DNA of 64,000 bases. Origin: Micromonospora coerulea. GTDB taxonomy: Bacteria; Actinomycetota; Actinomycetes; Mycobacteriales; Micromonosporaceae. A model generated the notes under the pieces. The model searched no databases, had not been told where the DNA came from, and worked only from the letters and a program-made list of their open reading frames with translations. The stretch is taken from NCBI RefSeq assembly GCF_016598485.1, contig NZ_JAEMUW010000011.1:124001-188000 (forward strand), given 5' to 3'. Made by a program: the position numbers and the translations under genes. Positions 25,553 to 34,058 of this stretch are shown here, piece after piece (the stretch's first letter is position 1; the number at the start of each line of letters is the position of its first letter).

Positions 25553-26115
25553 GTGAGGGACTCGGCCTGGGCCGGGACGGTGAGCTGGTCACCGATGGCG
25601 GCGCGCTTGCGGGCCCGGTGCGCGGCCACGTGCGAGCGGGTGGCACAGCGCTCCGAGCAGAACCGCCGGCAGCAGTTCGACGAGGTGTCCAGGTAGACGT
25701 TGCCGCAGCGCTCGTCGGCGCAGACGCCGAACCGGGCGCTGCCGTATTCACACAGCCAGACCGACAGGCCCCAGACCGCGCCGGCCAGGTACTCCTGGCT
25801 GACCGAGGCGCCCCGGCTGGTCACGTGCATGTGCCAGTCGCTGGAGTCGTGGCCGGAGATGCGCGGCTGCACCGGGAACGCCTCCAGCAGCGCGTTCAGC
25901 TCGGTGACCGCCTGGCCGTCCCGGCCCGAGGTGCCGAATTCGAAGACGTCACGCAGGCGCTTCTGCGCCCGCCGGAAGATCGCCAGGTCCCGCTCCGCCA
26001 CCTCGTCGCGCATCCAGGCGCTGTCGTCGGGGAAGAGGGCCCGCAGGTCGTCGAGGTCGTCCAGGCGGGCGTTGACGAGGTCAACGCCGGTCCGGGCGTA
26101 CGCGTCGAAGTTCAC
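25540..26115 (-). CDS. CGNR zinc-finger (ABATE-domain) regulator
   Basis: A 191-residue protein. The N-terminal ABATE-type helical domain (about 1-130) is followed by a C-terminal CGNR zinc finger: FGVCADERCGNVYLDTSSNC, then RRFCSERCATRSHVAAHRAR, with four ligand cysteines and a basic tail. CGNR proteins are thought to be DNA-binding regulators with ligand-sensing N-domains. I start at GTG 26115, which is 7 nt after TACCGT (- strand, 26128-26123), a leaderless pattern. An ATG at 26145 has no ribosome site. It is divergent from the proline dehydrogenase gene, which it may regulate. Confidence 0.85.
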   Translation of the reverse strand: MNFDAYARTGVDLVNARLDDLDDLRALFPDDSAWMRDEVAERDLAIFRRAQKRLRDVFEFGTSGRDGQAVTELNALLEAFPVQPRISGHDSSDWHMHVTSRGASVSQEYLAGAVWGLSVWLCEYGSARFGVCADERCGNVYLDTSSNCCRRFCSERCATRSHVAAHRARKRAAIGDQLTVPAQAESLTPVS

Positions 26116-26244
26116 GACCCCAACGGTAGACGACTCACGGGCCATGCGGCGCGTCGATGTAGTGCGGCAGGCGTCGCCGGAACGCTGCGTGACGTTGGCC
26201 GCCGCCCCCAGCGCGGGCCCGCGCGCGGGCGTTACGCTCGGCTC

Positions 26245-27165
26245 ATGCTCCGTTCCATCATCCTCGCCGCCTCCCGGTCATCCCAGGTCGAGCGGCTCGT
26301 CGCGACGGCCCCGTTCACCCGGGACGTCGTCCGTCGGTTCGTCGCCGGCGCCGGCACCGACGACGCGTTGCGCGCGACCCGCGAACTCGTCGCCGACGGC
26401 CTCGCGGTCACCCTCGACAACCTCGGTGAGGACACCGTCACCCCCGAGCAGGCCAACGCCACCCGGGACGAATATCTCAAGCTGCTGCGGCTGCTCTCGG
26501 CCGCCGGGCTCACCCCCGCCGCCGAGGTGAGCGTGAAGCTCTCCGCGCTCGGCCAGAAGTTCGACGAGCAGCTCGCCTACGACAACGCCCGGGCGATCTG
26601 CGCGGCGGCCGACGCCGCGGGCACCACGGTCACCCTGGACATGGAGGACCACACCACCACCGACTCCACCCTGGACGTCCTGGGCAGGCTGCGCAAGGAC
26701 TACCCGTCGACCGGGGCGGTGCTCCAGGCGTACCTGCGGCGGACCGAGTCCGACTGCCGGGAGCTGGCTGGCGCCGGTTCGCGGGTGCGGCTGTGCAAGG
26801 GCGCGTACAAGGAGCCGGAGTCGGTGGCCTACCAGTCCGCCCGCGAGGTGGACAAGTCGTACGTGCGCTGTCTGAACGTCCTGATGTCCGGCGACGGGTA
26901 CCCGATGCTGGCCACCCACGACCCGCGGCTGATCGCGATCGGGGAGGACCGGGCCCGCTGGTTCGACCGCGGCCCGGACCGGTTCGAGTTCCAGATGTTG
27001 TACGGCATCCGACCCGAGGAGCAGGCCCGGCTCGTCGGCGAGGGCTACACCGTGCGCACCTACGTCCCCTACGGCGACCAGTGGTACGGCTACCTGATGC
27101 GCCGGCTCGCCGAGCGCCCGGCCAACATGATGTTCTTCGGCCGCGCCCTGATCTCGAAGAAGTGA
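26245..27165 (+). CDS. Proline dehydrogenase
   Basis: A 306-residue monofunctional FAD-dependent proline dehydrogenase (PutB type), oxidising L-proline to pyrroline-5-carboxylate. Barrel motifs are clear: VSVKLSALGQKFD, TLDMEDHTTTDSTL, RLCKGAYKEPESVAYQ, EFQMLYGIRPEEQ, and the substrate-binding YVPYGDQWYGYLMRRLAERP. The partner P5C dehydrogenase is not in the window. ATG 26245 follows TACGCT (26233-26238) by 6 nt, suggesting a leaderless transcript. A longer upstream reading frame exists but overlaps the divergent CGNR gene and is spurious. Confidence 0.93.
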   Translation: MLRSIILAASRSSQVERLVATAPFTRDVVRRFVAGAGTDDALRATRELVADGLAVTLDNLGEDTVTPEQANATRDEYLKLLRLLSAAGLTPAAEVSVKLSALGQKFDEQLAYDNARAICAAADAAGTTVTLDMEDHTTTDSTLDVLGRLRKDYPSTGAVLQAYLRRTESDCRELAGAGSRVRLCKGAYKEPESVAYQSAREVDKSYVRCLNVLMSGDGYPMLATHDPRLIAIGEDRARWFDRGPDRFEFQMLYGIRPEEQARLVGEGYTVRTYVPYGDQWYGYLMRRLAERPANMMFFGRALISKK

Positions 27166-27226
27166 CTCAGCCGTTCGACCAGGCCGTGAGCTCGTCCCCG
27201 CCGATGATCTCTGCTTGACGAAGAAA

Positions 27227-27263
27227 GCTAATGAGATTAGCCTTGCGGCTATGACGATTAGCC
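27227..27263. promoter_or_regulatory. Paired operator overlapping the leaderless promoter of the hydrolase-TetR operon
   Basis: GCTAATGAGATTAGC (27227-27241) is a perfect 6-3-6 palindrome. A second, imperfect site, GGCTATGACGATTAGCC (27247-27263), includes the ATG of the hydrolase gene. The centres are 21 bp apart, two helical turns. The first site overlaps the -10 hexamer TAGCCT (27238-27243). The TetR-type regulator encoded second in the operon is the expected ligand, giving autorepression. Confidence 0.65.
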
Positions 27264-28042
27264 GGGTGGAACGGGACGGCGGGACCATCGCGTACGAGGT
27301 GCACGGGGAGGGGCCGCTGGTCGTCCTCTCGCACGGCATGGGCGAGAACCGGCGGGCGTTCCGCCACCTCGTCCCGCTGCTGGTGACCGCCGGCTACCGG
27401 GTGGCCTCGGTGGACGTGCGGGGGCACGGCGACTCCAGCCCGCACCGGGCGTCGTACGCCCCCGCGGAGGTCGGTGCCGACCTGCTCGCGGTGGTCCGCG
27501 CGCTCGGCGGCCCGGCCACCCTGGTCGGCAGCTCGTCGAGCGCGGCGGCCGTCGTCTTCGCCGCCGCCGACGCCCCCGACCTGGTCAACGGGATCGTGCA
27601 GGTCAGTCCGTTCGTCGCCCCGCCCGACCCCAACCCGCTGATGAAGGCGCTCCAGGCGGTGGTGCTGCGCAGTCCCCGGCTGTTCGGCATGTTCCACAAG
27701 ACGCTCTTCCCCGGCGACCGGCCGGCCGACGACGCCGCGTACCGCAAGCAGATGGTGGCCGGGCTGCGCGGCCGGATGGACGCGGTGCGCGGCGTGGTGG
27801 CACCGGTCGAGCCGCACTGGACGGCCCGCGCCGGCGAGGTACGGCAGCCGGTCCTGGTGCTGATGGGCACCAGGGACCCGGACTTCAAGGACCCGGGCGG
27901 GGAGGCGCGCGCCGCCCGGCGGCTCTTCGCCACCGCCGAGGCCCGCATGATCGAGAATTCCGGCCACTACCCGCACGCGGACCGGCCGACGGAGACCGCC
28001 GCCCAGCTCACGGAGTTCCTGGCGGTGACCTTCCGTGCCTAG
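27251..28042 (+). CDS. Alpha/beta-hydrolase
   Basis: A 263-residue alpha/beta-hydrolase fold enzyme. The oxyanion-side motif VVLSHGMGENRRAF is near residue 27. The nucleophile elbow reads LVGSSSSAAAV, with the nucleophilic serine inside a G-x-S-x-S arrangement. The acid and final histidine are at VLMGTRDPDF and NSGHYPHADRP. Start ATG 27251 lies 7 nt after TAGCCT and inside an operator palindrome. Its end overlaps the TetR gene by 8 bp, so they are co-translated. Substrate unknown; it may inactivate or modify the ligand sensed by the regulator. Confidence 0.85.
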   Translation: MTISRVERDGGTIAYEVHGEGPLVVLSHGMGENRRAFRHLVPLLVTAGYRVASVDVRGHGDSSPHRASYAPAEVGADLLAVVRALGGPATLVGSSSSAAAVVFAAADAPDLVNGIVQVSPFVAPPDPNPLMKALQAVVLRSPRLFGMFHKTLFPGDRPADDAAYRKQMVAGLRGRMDAVRGVVAPVEPHWTARAGEVRQPVLVLMGTRDPDFKDPGGEARAARRLFATAEARMIENSGHYPHADRPTETAAQLTEFLAVTFRA

Positions 28043-28616
28043 GGCCGGCCTGACCCCGCAGACCGTGGTCCGGGAGGCGGCGCGGATCGCCGACGAGGTC
28101 GGCCTGGAGCGACTCACCCTCGCCGCCGTGGCCAGTCGCCTCGGCGTCGCCCTGCCCAGCCTTTACAAGCACGTCCGGGGCGCGGACGCGCTGAACCAGA
28201 AGCTGGGCGCGCTCGCCATCGCCGAACTGGCCGACGAGATGACCGCGGCCGCCGCCGGCCGTGCGGGCCGCGACGCGCTGCGCGCGGTAGCCGCCGCCTG
28301 GCGGGACTACGCCCGCCGGCACCCCGGCCGGTACCCGGCGGCTCAGCAGGTGCCTGCCCCGGACGACCCGGAGCACGTCGCCGCCGGCCGCCAGGCCCTC
28401 GACGCCATCTACGCCATCCTTCGCGGGTACGGCCTGACCGGCGACGACGCGGTCGACGCGGCCCGGACCTTCCGCAGCGCCGTGCACGGCTTCGTGACCT
28501 TGGAGGCGGCGGGCGGGTTCGGTATGCCACGCGGCGTCGACCGGTCCTACGAGCAACTGGTGGCCGCCCTGGACATCGCCTTCCGGGACTGGCCCGACGC
28601 GGGGAGTCCGCGATGA
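28035..28616 (+). CDS. TetR/AcrR-family transcriptional regulator
   Basis: A 193-residue regulator with an N-terminal TetR helix-turn-helix (TPQTVVREAARIADEVGLER, then LAAVASRLGVALPSLYKHV) and an all-helical ligand-binding domain of the WHG type (conserved tail AVHGFVTLEAAGGFG). The GTG start at 28035 lies inside the end of the hydrolase gene, and its own end overlaps the DUF2568 gene (ATGA). It probably represses its operon from the palindromes at 27227-27263. Confidence 0.9.
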   Translation: MPRAGLTPQTVVREAARIADEVGLERLTLAAVASRLGVALPSLYKHVRGADALNQKLGALAIAELADEMTAAAAGRAGRDALRAVAAAWRDYARRHPGRYPAAQQVPAPDDPEHVAAGRQALDAIYAILRGYGLTGDDAVDAARTFRSAVHGFVTLEAAGGFGMPRGVDRSYEQLVAALDIAFRDWPDAGSPR

Positions 28617-28948
28617 AGGCCGTCCTGCTGACGCTCGCCTTCCTGCTGGAACTGGCCCTCCTCGCCGCCGCCGGCTGGTGGGGCTTCCACCTCGACGCCG
28701 GCCTGCCGGTACGCCTGCTCGCCGGGATCGGTGCGCCCCTGCTGATCGCCGTGGTGTGGGGCGTCTTCTGCTCGCCCCGGGCGGCCGTCCAGCTCCCCGC
28801 GCCCGCGAAGTACGCCGTCCAGGCCGCCTGCTTCGGCGCCGGTGGGCTGCTGCTCGCGTTCGCCGGCCGACCGCTGGCCGGGACCGTGCTGGTCGTGCTC
28901 TGGGCGGTGAACAACGCCCTGCTCCGGCTCCTAGCCAACCCGGCCTGA
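28613..28948 (+). CDS. YrdB/DUF2568 family small membrane protein
   Basis: A 111-residue protein with four predicted membrane helices: AVLLTLAFLLELALLAAAGW, LLAGIGAPLLIAVVWGVF, YAVQAACFGAGGLLLAF and GTVLVVLWAVNNALLRLL. It belongs to the YrdB (DUF2568) family of unknown function, which is often encoded next to TetR regulators. It is the last gene of the hydrolase-TetR operon and overlaps the TetR stop by four bases. Confidence 0.8.
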   Translation: MKAVLLTLAFLLELALLAAAGWWGFHLDAGLPVRLLAGIGAPLLIAVVWGVFCSPRAAVQLPAPAKYAVQAACFGAGGLLLAFAGRPLAGTVLVVLWAVNNALLRLLANPA

Positions 28949-29090
28949 CCTGACCACGGGCCGTGCAGCACCGGGCACGCTGGCGCGGTGGCTCGTGACG
29001 GGTCCGTGGCTGCGGCTCGGGTGGCAGCCGGTGCGTGGTCCCTGACGGTCCGTCGCCCCGGCTCAGGTGGGGTGGTGCCGGTGCTCGCTA

Positions 29091-29273
29091 TGGAGCTGAT
29101 GTCGTAAACGAATCACTGCCACCGCTACCGCTACCGCCACCGCCGCCACCGCCGTCAGCCCAGGCACGGATTACGGTTGATGGCCACTCCGGCCGCACTT
29201 GTCGGTGGCTCCGGACCGGGTTGCCGGTGGGTCGGTCCGTGTCGCTGCTGATTCGTCTACGACATCAGCTCCA
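29091..29273. repeat. 183-bp element with 25-bp terminal inverted repeats (GGAGCTGATGTCG family)
   Basis: The arms 29091-29115 and 29249-29273 match in 24 of 25 positions and begin with TGGAGCTGATGTCG, the same terminus as the element at 10975-11039. The 133-bp interior holds CCACCG/CTACCG hexamer repeats (29117-29153) and no open frame of note. There is no obvious target-site duplication. The 430-bp gap 28949-29378 contains only this element and about 100 bp of unremarkable sequence. It may be a MITE-like element or a large terminator hairpin. Confidence 0.85.
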
Positions 29274-29378
29274 AAGGAGCCAGCACCACAATCTGTCCCG
29301 GCGCCACGTATCCAGGCCGAGCCTTCCGCCCGCGCGGCGGCTCTGGCCGGGTCGCCCGATTGGTCGTACCCTTCGCCG

Positions 29379-29895
<517 letters not shown>

Positions 29896-29944
29896 CCGGC
29901 GGCTGGCAGGTCGACGATCGTCGGCGGGTCGTAGCATGGGCCGG

Positions 29945-31324
29945 GTGGCCCGCACCCACTCGCCGCGGCCCCCGATCGCCACGCGGCCCCGCCTGCTCAC
30001 CGCCCTCCTCGCCGTCGTCGCCCTGACCGGCACCACCGCCGCGTCGTGCGGCGACGAGAAGTCTTCCGTCGCGCTGGCCCAGGTCGGCCGGTCCGCCGTC
30101 ACCGAGGTGATCGACGCCCCGGCCACGGTGACCGCCCGGGCCGCCGCGACCCTCACCGCGCCCGCCGACGGCACCCTCGCCAGCCTGCGCGTCCAGCCCG
30201 GACAGCGGGTGCGCCGGGGGCAGGTGCTCGCCGTCATCAGCTCACCGTCCGCCCAGGACCGGCTCCGGCAGGCCCGCGAGGCGCTGCGCGCCGCGAAGCG
30301 GGCGGGCCGGGGCGTCGGCGTCGGCGACCTGGGCGGCAGCCGGCGCGGCACGGACAAGGCCGCCGCCGAGGCGTTCGACGCGGCCCGAATCGCCGCCGGG
30401 AAGATCGGCGACCAGCAGCTGCGGTCCGCGCTGCTGCTCCAGGTGGAGTCCGCGCAGCGGCAGTACGAGTCGGCCGCGCGCGCCGCCGACCGGGTGGTCA
30501 ACGCGGTGCAGCGCGGCGTGGCCGGGCTGAACTCCGCGGTCGGCGCGCTCTCCAGCGTTCAGCGGCTCCAGGCGCAGCAGGCGTACGACCTGGCGAAGGC
30601 GACCGTCGACGCGCTCACCCTGCGCGCGCCGGTCGACGGGGTGGTGCAGCCCGGCGGCACCCGGTCCGCGAGCGGGTCGGCCGACCTGGCCGGGTTGCTC
30701 GGCGCGGGCGGCGCGCCGGGGCTGGACCCGTCAGCGTTCGCCCCCGCCCAGGGCGGTCCGCCGCCCGGCGTGGACGACGCCGTGCCGGCCGGTGGGCGGG
30801 TCACCGCCGGGACCCCGGTGCTCACCGTGGTCGACATCGGCGCGCTGGGCCTGCTCGCCGAGGTCGACGAGACGGACGTGCTCCTGGTCCGGTCCGGGGT
30901 GGCCGCCTCGGTCGAGCTGGACGCGGTGACCGGCGCGACGTACGACGCGAAGGTCCGCTCGGTCGACGTGCTGCCCACCACCTCCGCCCGGGGTGGGGTC
31001 ACCTACCGGGTGCGGCTGGCCCTGGGCACGGGTCGCCTCGGCGAGGGGGAGGCTGCCCCGCCGCCCCGCCCCGGCATGAACGCCGTGGTCCACCTCCGGG
31101 TCCGCGAGGCGGCCGACGCCGTCGCCGTGCCCGCCTCGGCGGTCTTCTCCGCCGACGGGCGGGACGCGGTCTGGGTGCTGCGGGACGGCAAGGCGGACCA
31201 GGTGCCGGTCACCGTGGGCGTGCAGGGGCAGGACCTGGTGCAGATCGTCAGCGGTGTGCAGGCCGGTGACCAGGTGGTGGTCCGGGGCGCGGACCAGGTC
31301 CGCGACGGCCAGGAACTCCGGTGA
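29945..31324 (+). CDS. HlyD/MacA-type periplasmic adaptor (efflux operon)
   Basis: A 459-residue membrane-fusion-type adaptor for the ABC transporter encoded next. It has a signal or lipoprotein N-terminus (LTALLAVVALTGTTAASCGD), a biotinyl-lipoyl half (LTAPADGTLASLRVQPGQRV), a long alpha-helical coiled hairpin (about 85-210), the second lipoyl half (LTLRAPVDGVVQPGG) and beta-barrel and membrane-proximal domains with VPASAVFSADGRDAVWVL. GTG 29945 is 7 nt after TAGCAT (29932-29937), favouring a leaderless start over the ATG at 29936. Its stop overlaps the ATPase gene start (GTGA). Gly/Pro-rich insertion at about 250-285. Confidence 0.85.
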   Translation: MARTHSPRPPIATRPRLLTALLAVVALTGTTAASCGDEKSSVALAQVGRSAVTEVIDAPATVTARAAATLTAPADGTLASLRVQPGQRVRRGQVLAVISSPSAQDRLRQAREALRAAKRAGRGVGVGDLGGSRRGTDKAAAEAFDAARIAAGKIGDQQLRSALLLQVESAQRQYESAARAADRVVNAVQRGVAGLNSAVGALSSVQRLQAQQAYDLAKATVDALTLRAPVDGVVQPGGTRSASGSADLAGLLGAGGAPGLDPSAFAPAQGGPPPGVDDAVPAGGRVTAGTPVLTVVDIGALGLLAEVDETDVLLVRSGVAASVELDAVTGATYDAKVRSVDVLPTTSARGGVTYRVRLALGTGRLGEGEAAPPPRPGMNAVVHLRVREAADAVAVPASAVFSADGRDAVWVLRDGKADQVPVTVGVQGQDLVQIVSGVQAGDQVVVRGADQVRDGQELR

Positions 31325-32226
31325 GTGGGCGGAGCGAACCCGTCCTGCGAGCCCCGAAGACCGGCTCGGTGACGCCGCCCGGGGTGCCCGCGATCGAGGC
31401 GGTCGACGTGTCCCGGACGTACCAGCTGGACGGGGTCTCGGTGCCGGCGCTGCGCGGGGTGTCGCTGACCATCGCGCCCGGCGACTACGTCGCGGTGGTC
31501 GGTCCGTCCGGCTCCGGCAAGTCCACCCTGATGCACCTGCTCGGCGGGCTGGACCAGCCGACCGGCGGCCGGCTGGTGATCGGCGGCCGGGACGTGGGCA
31601 GCCTCTCCGCCCCGGAGCTGGCGACGCTGCGGAACGAGACCATCGGCTTCGTCTTCCAGGCGTTCCACCTGCTGCCGCGGACGTCGGCGGTGGACAACGT
31701 GGCGCTGCCCCTGGTCTACCGGGGGATCGGCGCGCGGCAGCGGCGGGAGCGGGCGGCGGCGGTGCTCGGCCGGGTGGGGCTGGGGCACCGGCTGCACCAC
31801 CGGCCCAACCAGCTCTCCGGCGGCGAGCAGCAGCGGGTCGCGATCGCCCGGGCGCTGGTCACCGACCCGGCGGTGCTGCTCGCCGACGAGCCGACCGGCA
31901 ACCTGGACACCGCCACCGGCGAGGCGGTGCTGGAGCTGCTGGAACAGTTGAACGCCGAGTCCGGGGTGGCCCTGGTGATGGTCACCCACGACCACGAGGT
32001 GGCCGCCCGGGCCGGCCGGCGGATCGCCGTCCGAGACGGCCTGATCCGCTCCGACACGGTTCATGATCGACCGGCGTCGGACGGCGGCGACGGACCTGAG
32101 ACACTGGACGCCGCTCCCAGCGCGGAGCCCCGGTCCGCGTCCGGAAGCGGACCGGGGCACCCGTCCGGTGGCTCCGGTGGCGCCACCGGAGCCACCGGGC
32201 GCCTTCCGCGGGAGGACGCCCGGTGA
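31321..32226 (+). CDS. ABC transporter ATP-binding protein (MacB/LolD type)
   Basis: A 301-residue ATPase with Walker A GPSGSGKST (about residues 60-68), the Q-loop FVFQAFHLLPR, signature LSGGEQQRVAIARAL, Walker B VLLADEPTGNLD and H-loop VMVTHDHEV. The class couples to FtsX-like permeases that perform mechanotransmission or lipoprotein/drug export. The last 60 residues are a Gly/Ser/Asp-rich tail not seen in the family core. In the DNA this tail contains two strong hairpins just before the permease gene. The C-terminus overlaps the permease start by 4 bp (GTGA). Confidence 0.92.
   Translation: MSGRSEPVLRAPKTGSVTPPGVPAIEAVDVSRTYQLDGVSVPALRGVSLTIAPGDYVAVVGPSGSGKSTLMHLLGGLDQPTGGRLVIGGRDVGSLSAPELATLRNETIGFVFQAFHLLPRTSAVDNVALPLVYRGIGARQRRERAAAVLGRVGLGHRLHHRPNQLSGGEQQRVAIARALVTDPAVLLADEPTGNLDTATGEAVLELLEQLNAESGVALVMVTHDHEVAARAGRRIAVRDGLIRSDTVHDRPASDGGDGPETLDAAPSAEPRSASGSGPGHPSGGSGGATGATGRLPREDAR
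32127..32158 (+). repeat. Perfect 12-bp stem hairpin inside the ATPase gene tail
   Basis: GCCCCGGTCCGC (32127-32138) pairs exactly with GCGGACCGGGGC (32147-32158) around an 8-nt loop. It lies in the region encoding the nonconserved C-terminal tail, 65-95 bp before the permease start. Confidence 0.75.
32165..32198 (+). repeat. Perfect 34-bp palindrome inside the ATPase gene tail
   Basis: The sequence 32165-32198 is its own reverse complement (arms CCGGTGGCTCCGGTGGC and GCCACCGGAGCCACCGG) with no loop. It encodes SGGSGGATGATG and ends 25 bp before the permease start codon. Confidence 0.8.
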
Positions 32227-33407
32227 GGATGGCCGAGGCCTGGCGGGTGGCGCTGGACGCGCTGCGGGCCAACCGGCTGCGCAGCGCGCTGACCATGCTC
32301 GGCGTGATCATCGGGGTCGCCTCGGTGGTCATCCTGGTCGCCATCGGCACCGGTACGAAGCAGAAGGTCGAGCAGCAGGTCGAGGGGCTCGGCTCGAACC
32401 TGCTCCTGGTGGTGCCCGGCAAGATCGAGGTGGGCACCGCCCCGGTGGTCTCGCCGCTGACCCTGAATGACGTCGACGCGGTCTCCCGGGTGGTCGGCGA
32501 CCCGGGCCGGGTGGCGGTCACCGTCGCCTCCGGGGCCACCGCGCGGGCCGGCAACCGGTCGGACTTCACCACCGTCCAAGGGGTGCTGGAGACCACGCCC
32601 ACCGTCTTCACCCGCTCGCTCGCCCGGGGCCGCTACCTGACCGGGGCCGACGTGGACACCAGCCGGCGGGTGGCGGTGCTCGGCGCCGGGGTCGCCCGGG
32701 CGCTCTTCCCCGACCGGGATCCGCTCGGCCAGCAGGTCGCGCTGGCCGGGGTGCGGTTCCGGGTGATCGGCGTGTTCACGTCGCTGGGACAGAGCCTCGG
32801 GGTGGACCGGGACGACGAGGTGCACGTGCCGGTGACCGCGGCGCAGCGGCTCTGGGGCACCCAGCGGGTCGACGGCATCGCGGTGAAGGCGCCGGACCGG
32901 GAGCGGATCGGCGAGCTGGGCGACCGGATCGTCGCCGAGCTGACCCGGCGGCATCCGGACACCGAGTTCAGCGCGGTCACCCAGCAGCAGATCCTCGGCG
33001 TGCTCGGGGACATTCTCGGCGTGCTCACCGGCGTGCTGGCCGCCATCGCCGGCATCTCGCTGCTGGTCGGCGGGGTCGGCGTCTCCAACATCATGCTGGT
33101 CTCGGTCCGGGAGCGGACCCGGGAGATCGGCCTGCGCAAGGCGGTCGGTGCCCGCCCCCGGGACATCGGCGTGCAGTTCCTGCTGGAGGCGGTGCTGCTC
33201 ACCTCGATCGGCGGGTTGACCGGGATGGCGCTCGGGGTGGGTACGGCGCTGCTGGTCGACGCGGTCTCGCCGATCCCGGCCGCGATCACCTGGTGGTCGC
33301 TGGCGCTGGCCTTCGGGGTCTCGGCGGCGGTCGGCATCGTCTTCGGGGTGGTGCCGGCCCAGCGGGCCGGCCGCCTCGATCCAGTGGTGGCGCTGCGCGC
33401 CGAATGA
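32223..33407 (+). CDS. ABC transporter permease, MacB/FtsX family
   Basis: A 394-residue permease of the MacB type. The N-terminal membrane helix (ALTMLGVIIGVASVVILVAI) is followed by a large extracytoplasmic MacB-PCD domain (about 45-255) and then three C-terminal helices (VLAAIAGISLLVGGVGVSNI, FLLEAVLLTSIGGLTGMALG, SLALAFGVSAAVGIVFGVVP). The coupling motif VSVRERTREIGLRKAVGARP is conserved. With the adaptor and ATPase it forms a three-gene MacAB-like export system adapted to a Gram-positive envelope. Substrate unknown. Confidence 0.92.
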   Translation: MRMAEAWRVALDALRANRLRSALTMLGVIIGVASVVILVAIGTGTKQKVEQQVEGLGSNLLLVVPGKIEVGTAPVVSPLTLNDVDAVSRVVGDPGRVAVTVASGATARAGNRSDFTTVQGVLETTPTVFTRSLARGRYLTGADVDTSRRVAVLGAGVARALFPDRDPLGQQVALAGVRFRVIGVFTSLGQSLGVDRDDEVHVPVTAAQRLWGTQRVDGIAVKAPDRERIGELGDRIVAELTRRHPDTEFSAVTQQQILGVLGDILGVLTGVLAAIAGISLLVGGVGVSNIMLVSVRERTREIGLRKAVGARPRDIGVQFLLEAVLLTSIGGLTGMALGVGTALLVDAVSPIPAAITWWSLALAFGVSAAVGIVFGVVPAQRAGRLDPVVALRAE

Positions 33408-33630
33408 CCGTCCACCGGTGCCGTCCCCGGCAACGGGACGGGGTACGCACCGAGTCGCAAAGTGCCAGCTGAACAGGGGATCCACGGCGCCCCTTCCACG
33501 ATCAGTTGCAGGAAGGGATCGCGCCGGTCACAGCCGCCCCGCTACCGTACTGGTAACACGCGCGTTGCCCGTCCTGGCGGGAGCTCCCGTCCGGTGGCAC
33601 GCGCCGGGCACGGGAATGGGTCGGTGAGCC

Positions 33631-33840
33631 ATGGCCGGGTCGCAGTCCGACGGCCGACTGTCGGATGTCAGGTTCCTGACCGTTGCCGAGGTGGCGGCGG
33701 TCATGCGGGTCTCCAAGATGACGGTCTACCGTCTCGTGCACAGCGGCGAGCTGACCGCGGTACGGGTGGGCCGGTCCTTCCGGGTGCCCGAGCACGCGGT
33801 GCACGAATACCTCCGGGGCGCGTTTCAGGAAACCGCCTGA
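33631..33840 (+). CDS. Small excisionase-type helix-turn-helix protein (Rv0500A-like)
   Basis: A 69-residue MerR-like/excisionase-fold DNA-binding protein: FLTVAEVAAVMRVSKMTVYR, then LVHSGELTAVRVGRSFRVPE, covers the whole winged helix, with AVHEYLRGAF at the end. The position directly before the bS22 gene matches Rv0500A. Such proteins in actinobacteria act as chromosomal regulators rather than phage excisionases; no phage genes are near. The 223-bp region upstream (33408-33630) holds no other gene. Confidence 0.85.
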   Translation: MAGSQSDGRLSDVRFLTVAEVAAVMRVSKMTVYRLVHSGELTAVRVGRSFRVPEHAVHEYLRGAFQETA

Positions 33841-34058
33841 CCCACCGTCGAGCGCTCCGGCGAGTGCGACGTAACGGGCATCGACGGGGGCGCGTTGGTC
33901 CTGCTGACGCACTCCGGCTACCCTGGACCCGACCGTGACCTCACTCTGGTGCGCCCTGCCCACCACGCTGGTCCGGTCCGTTGTCCGCAAGCGGTCACGA
34001 CGCCACCCGCGGTGGTGTCTCCCGGTCCGCCCCGCACGTTGTATCGAAAGGCTGTCGT

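Noticed and set aside
25618..26244. Longer proline dehydrogenase product starting at 25618
   Set aside because: The added 200 residues are antisense to the CGNR gene. A leaderless-type -10 lies directly before ATG 26245.
29091..29273. Complete insertion sequence
   Set aside because: Only 183 bp, no transposase frame and no target duplication; kept as a MITE-like or structural repeat instead.
29199..29378. Protein-coding frame running through the right arm of the inverted repeat
   Set aside because: No ribosome site or promoter and low-complexity translation; the supported start is GTG 29379.
33631..33840. Phage excisionase and possible prophage remnant
   Set aside because: No integrase, att duplication or other phage genes nearby. 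The gene sits in a conserved chromosomal neighbourhood next to bS22.
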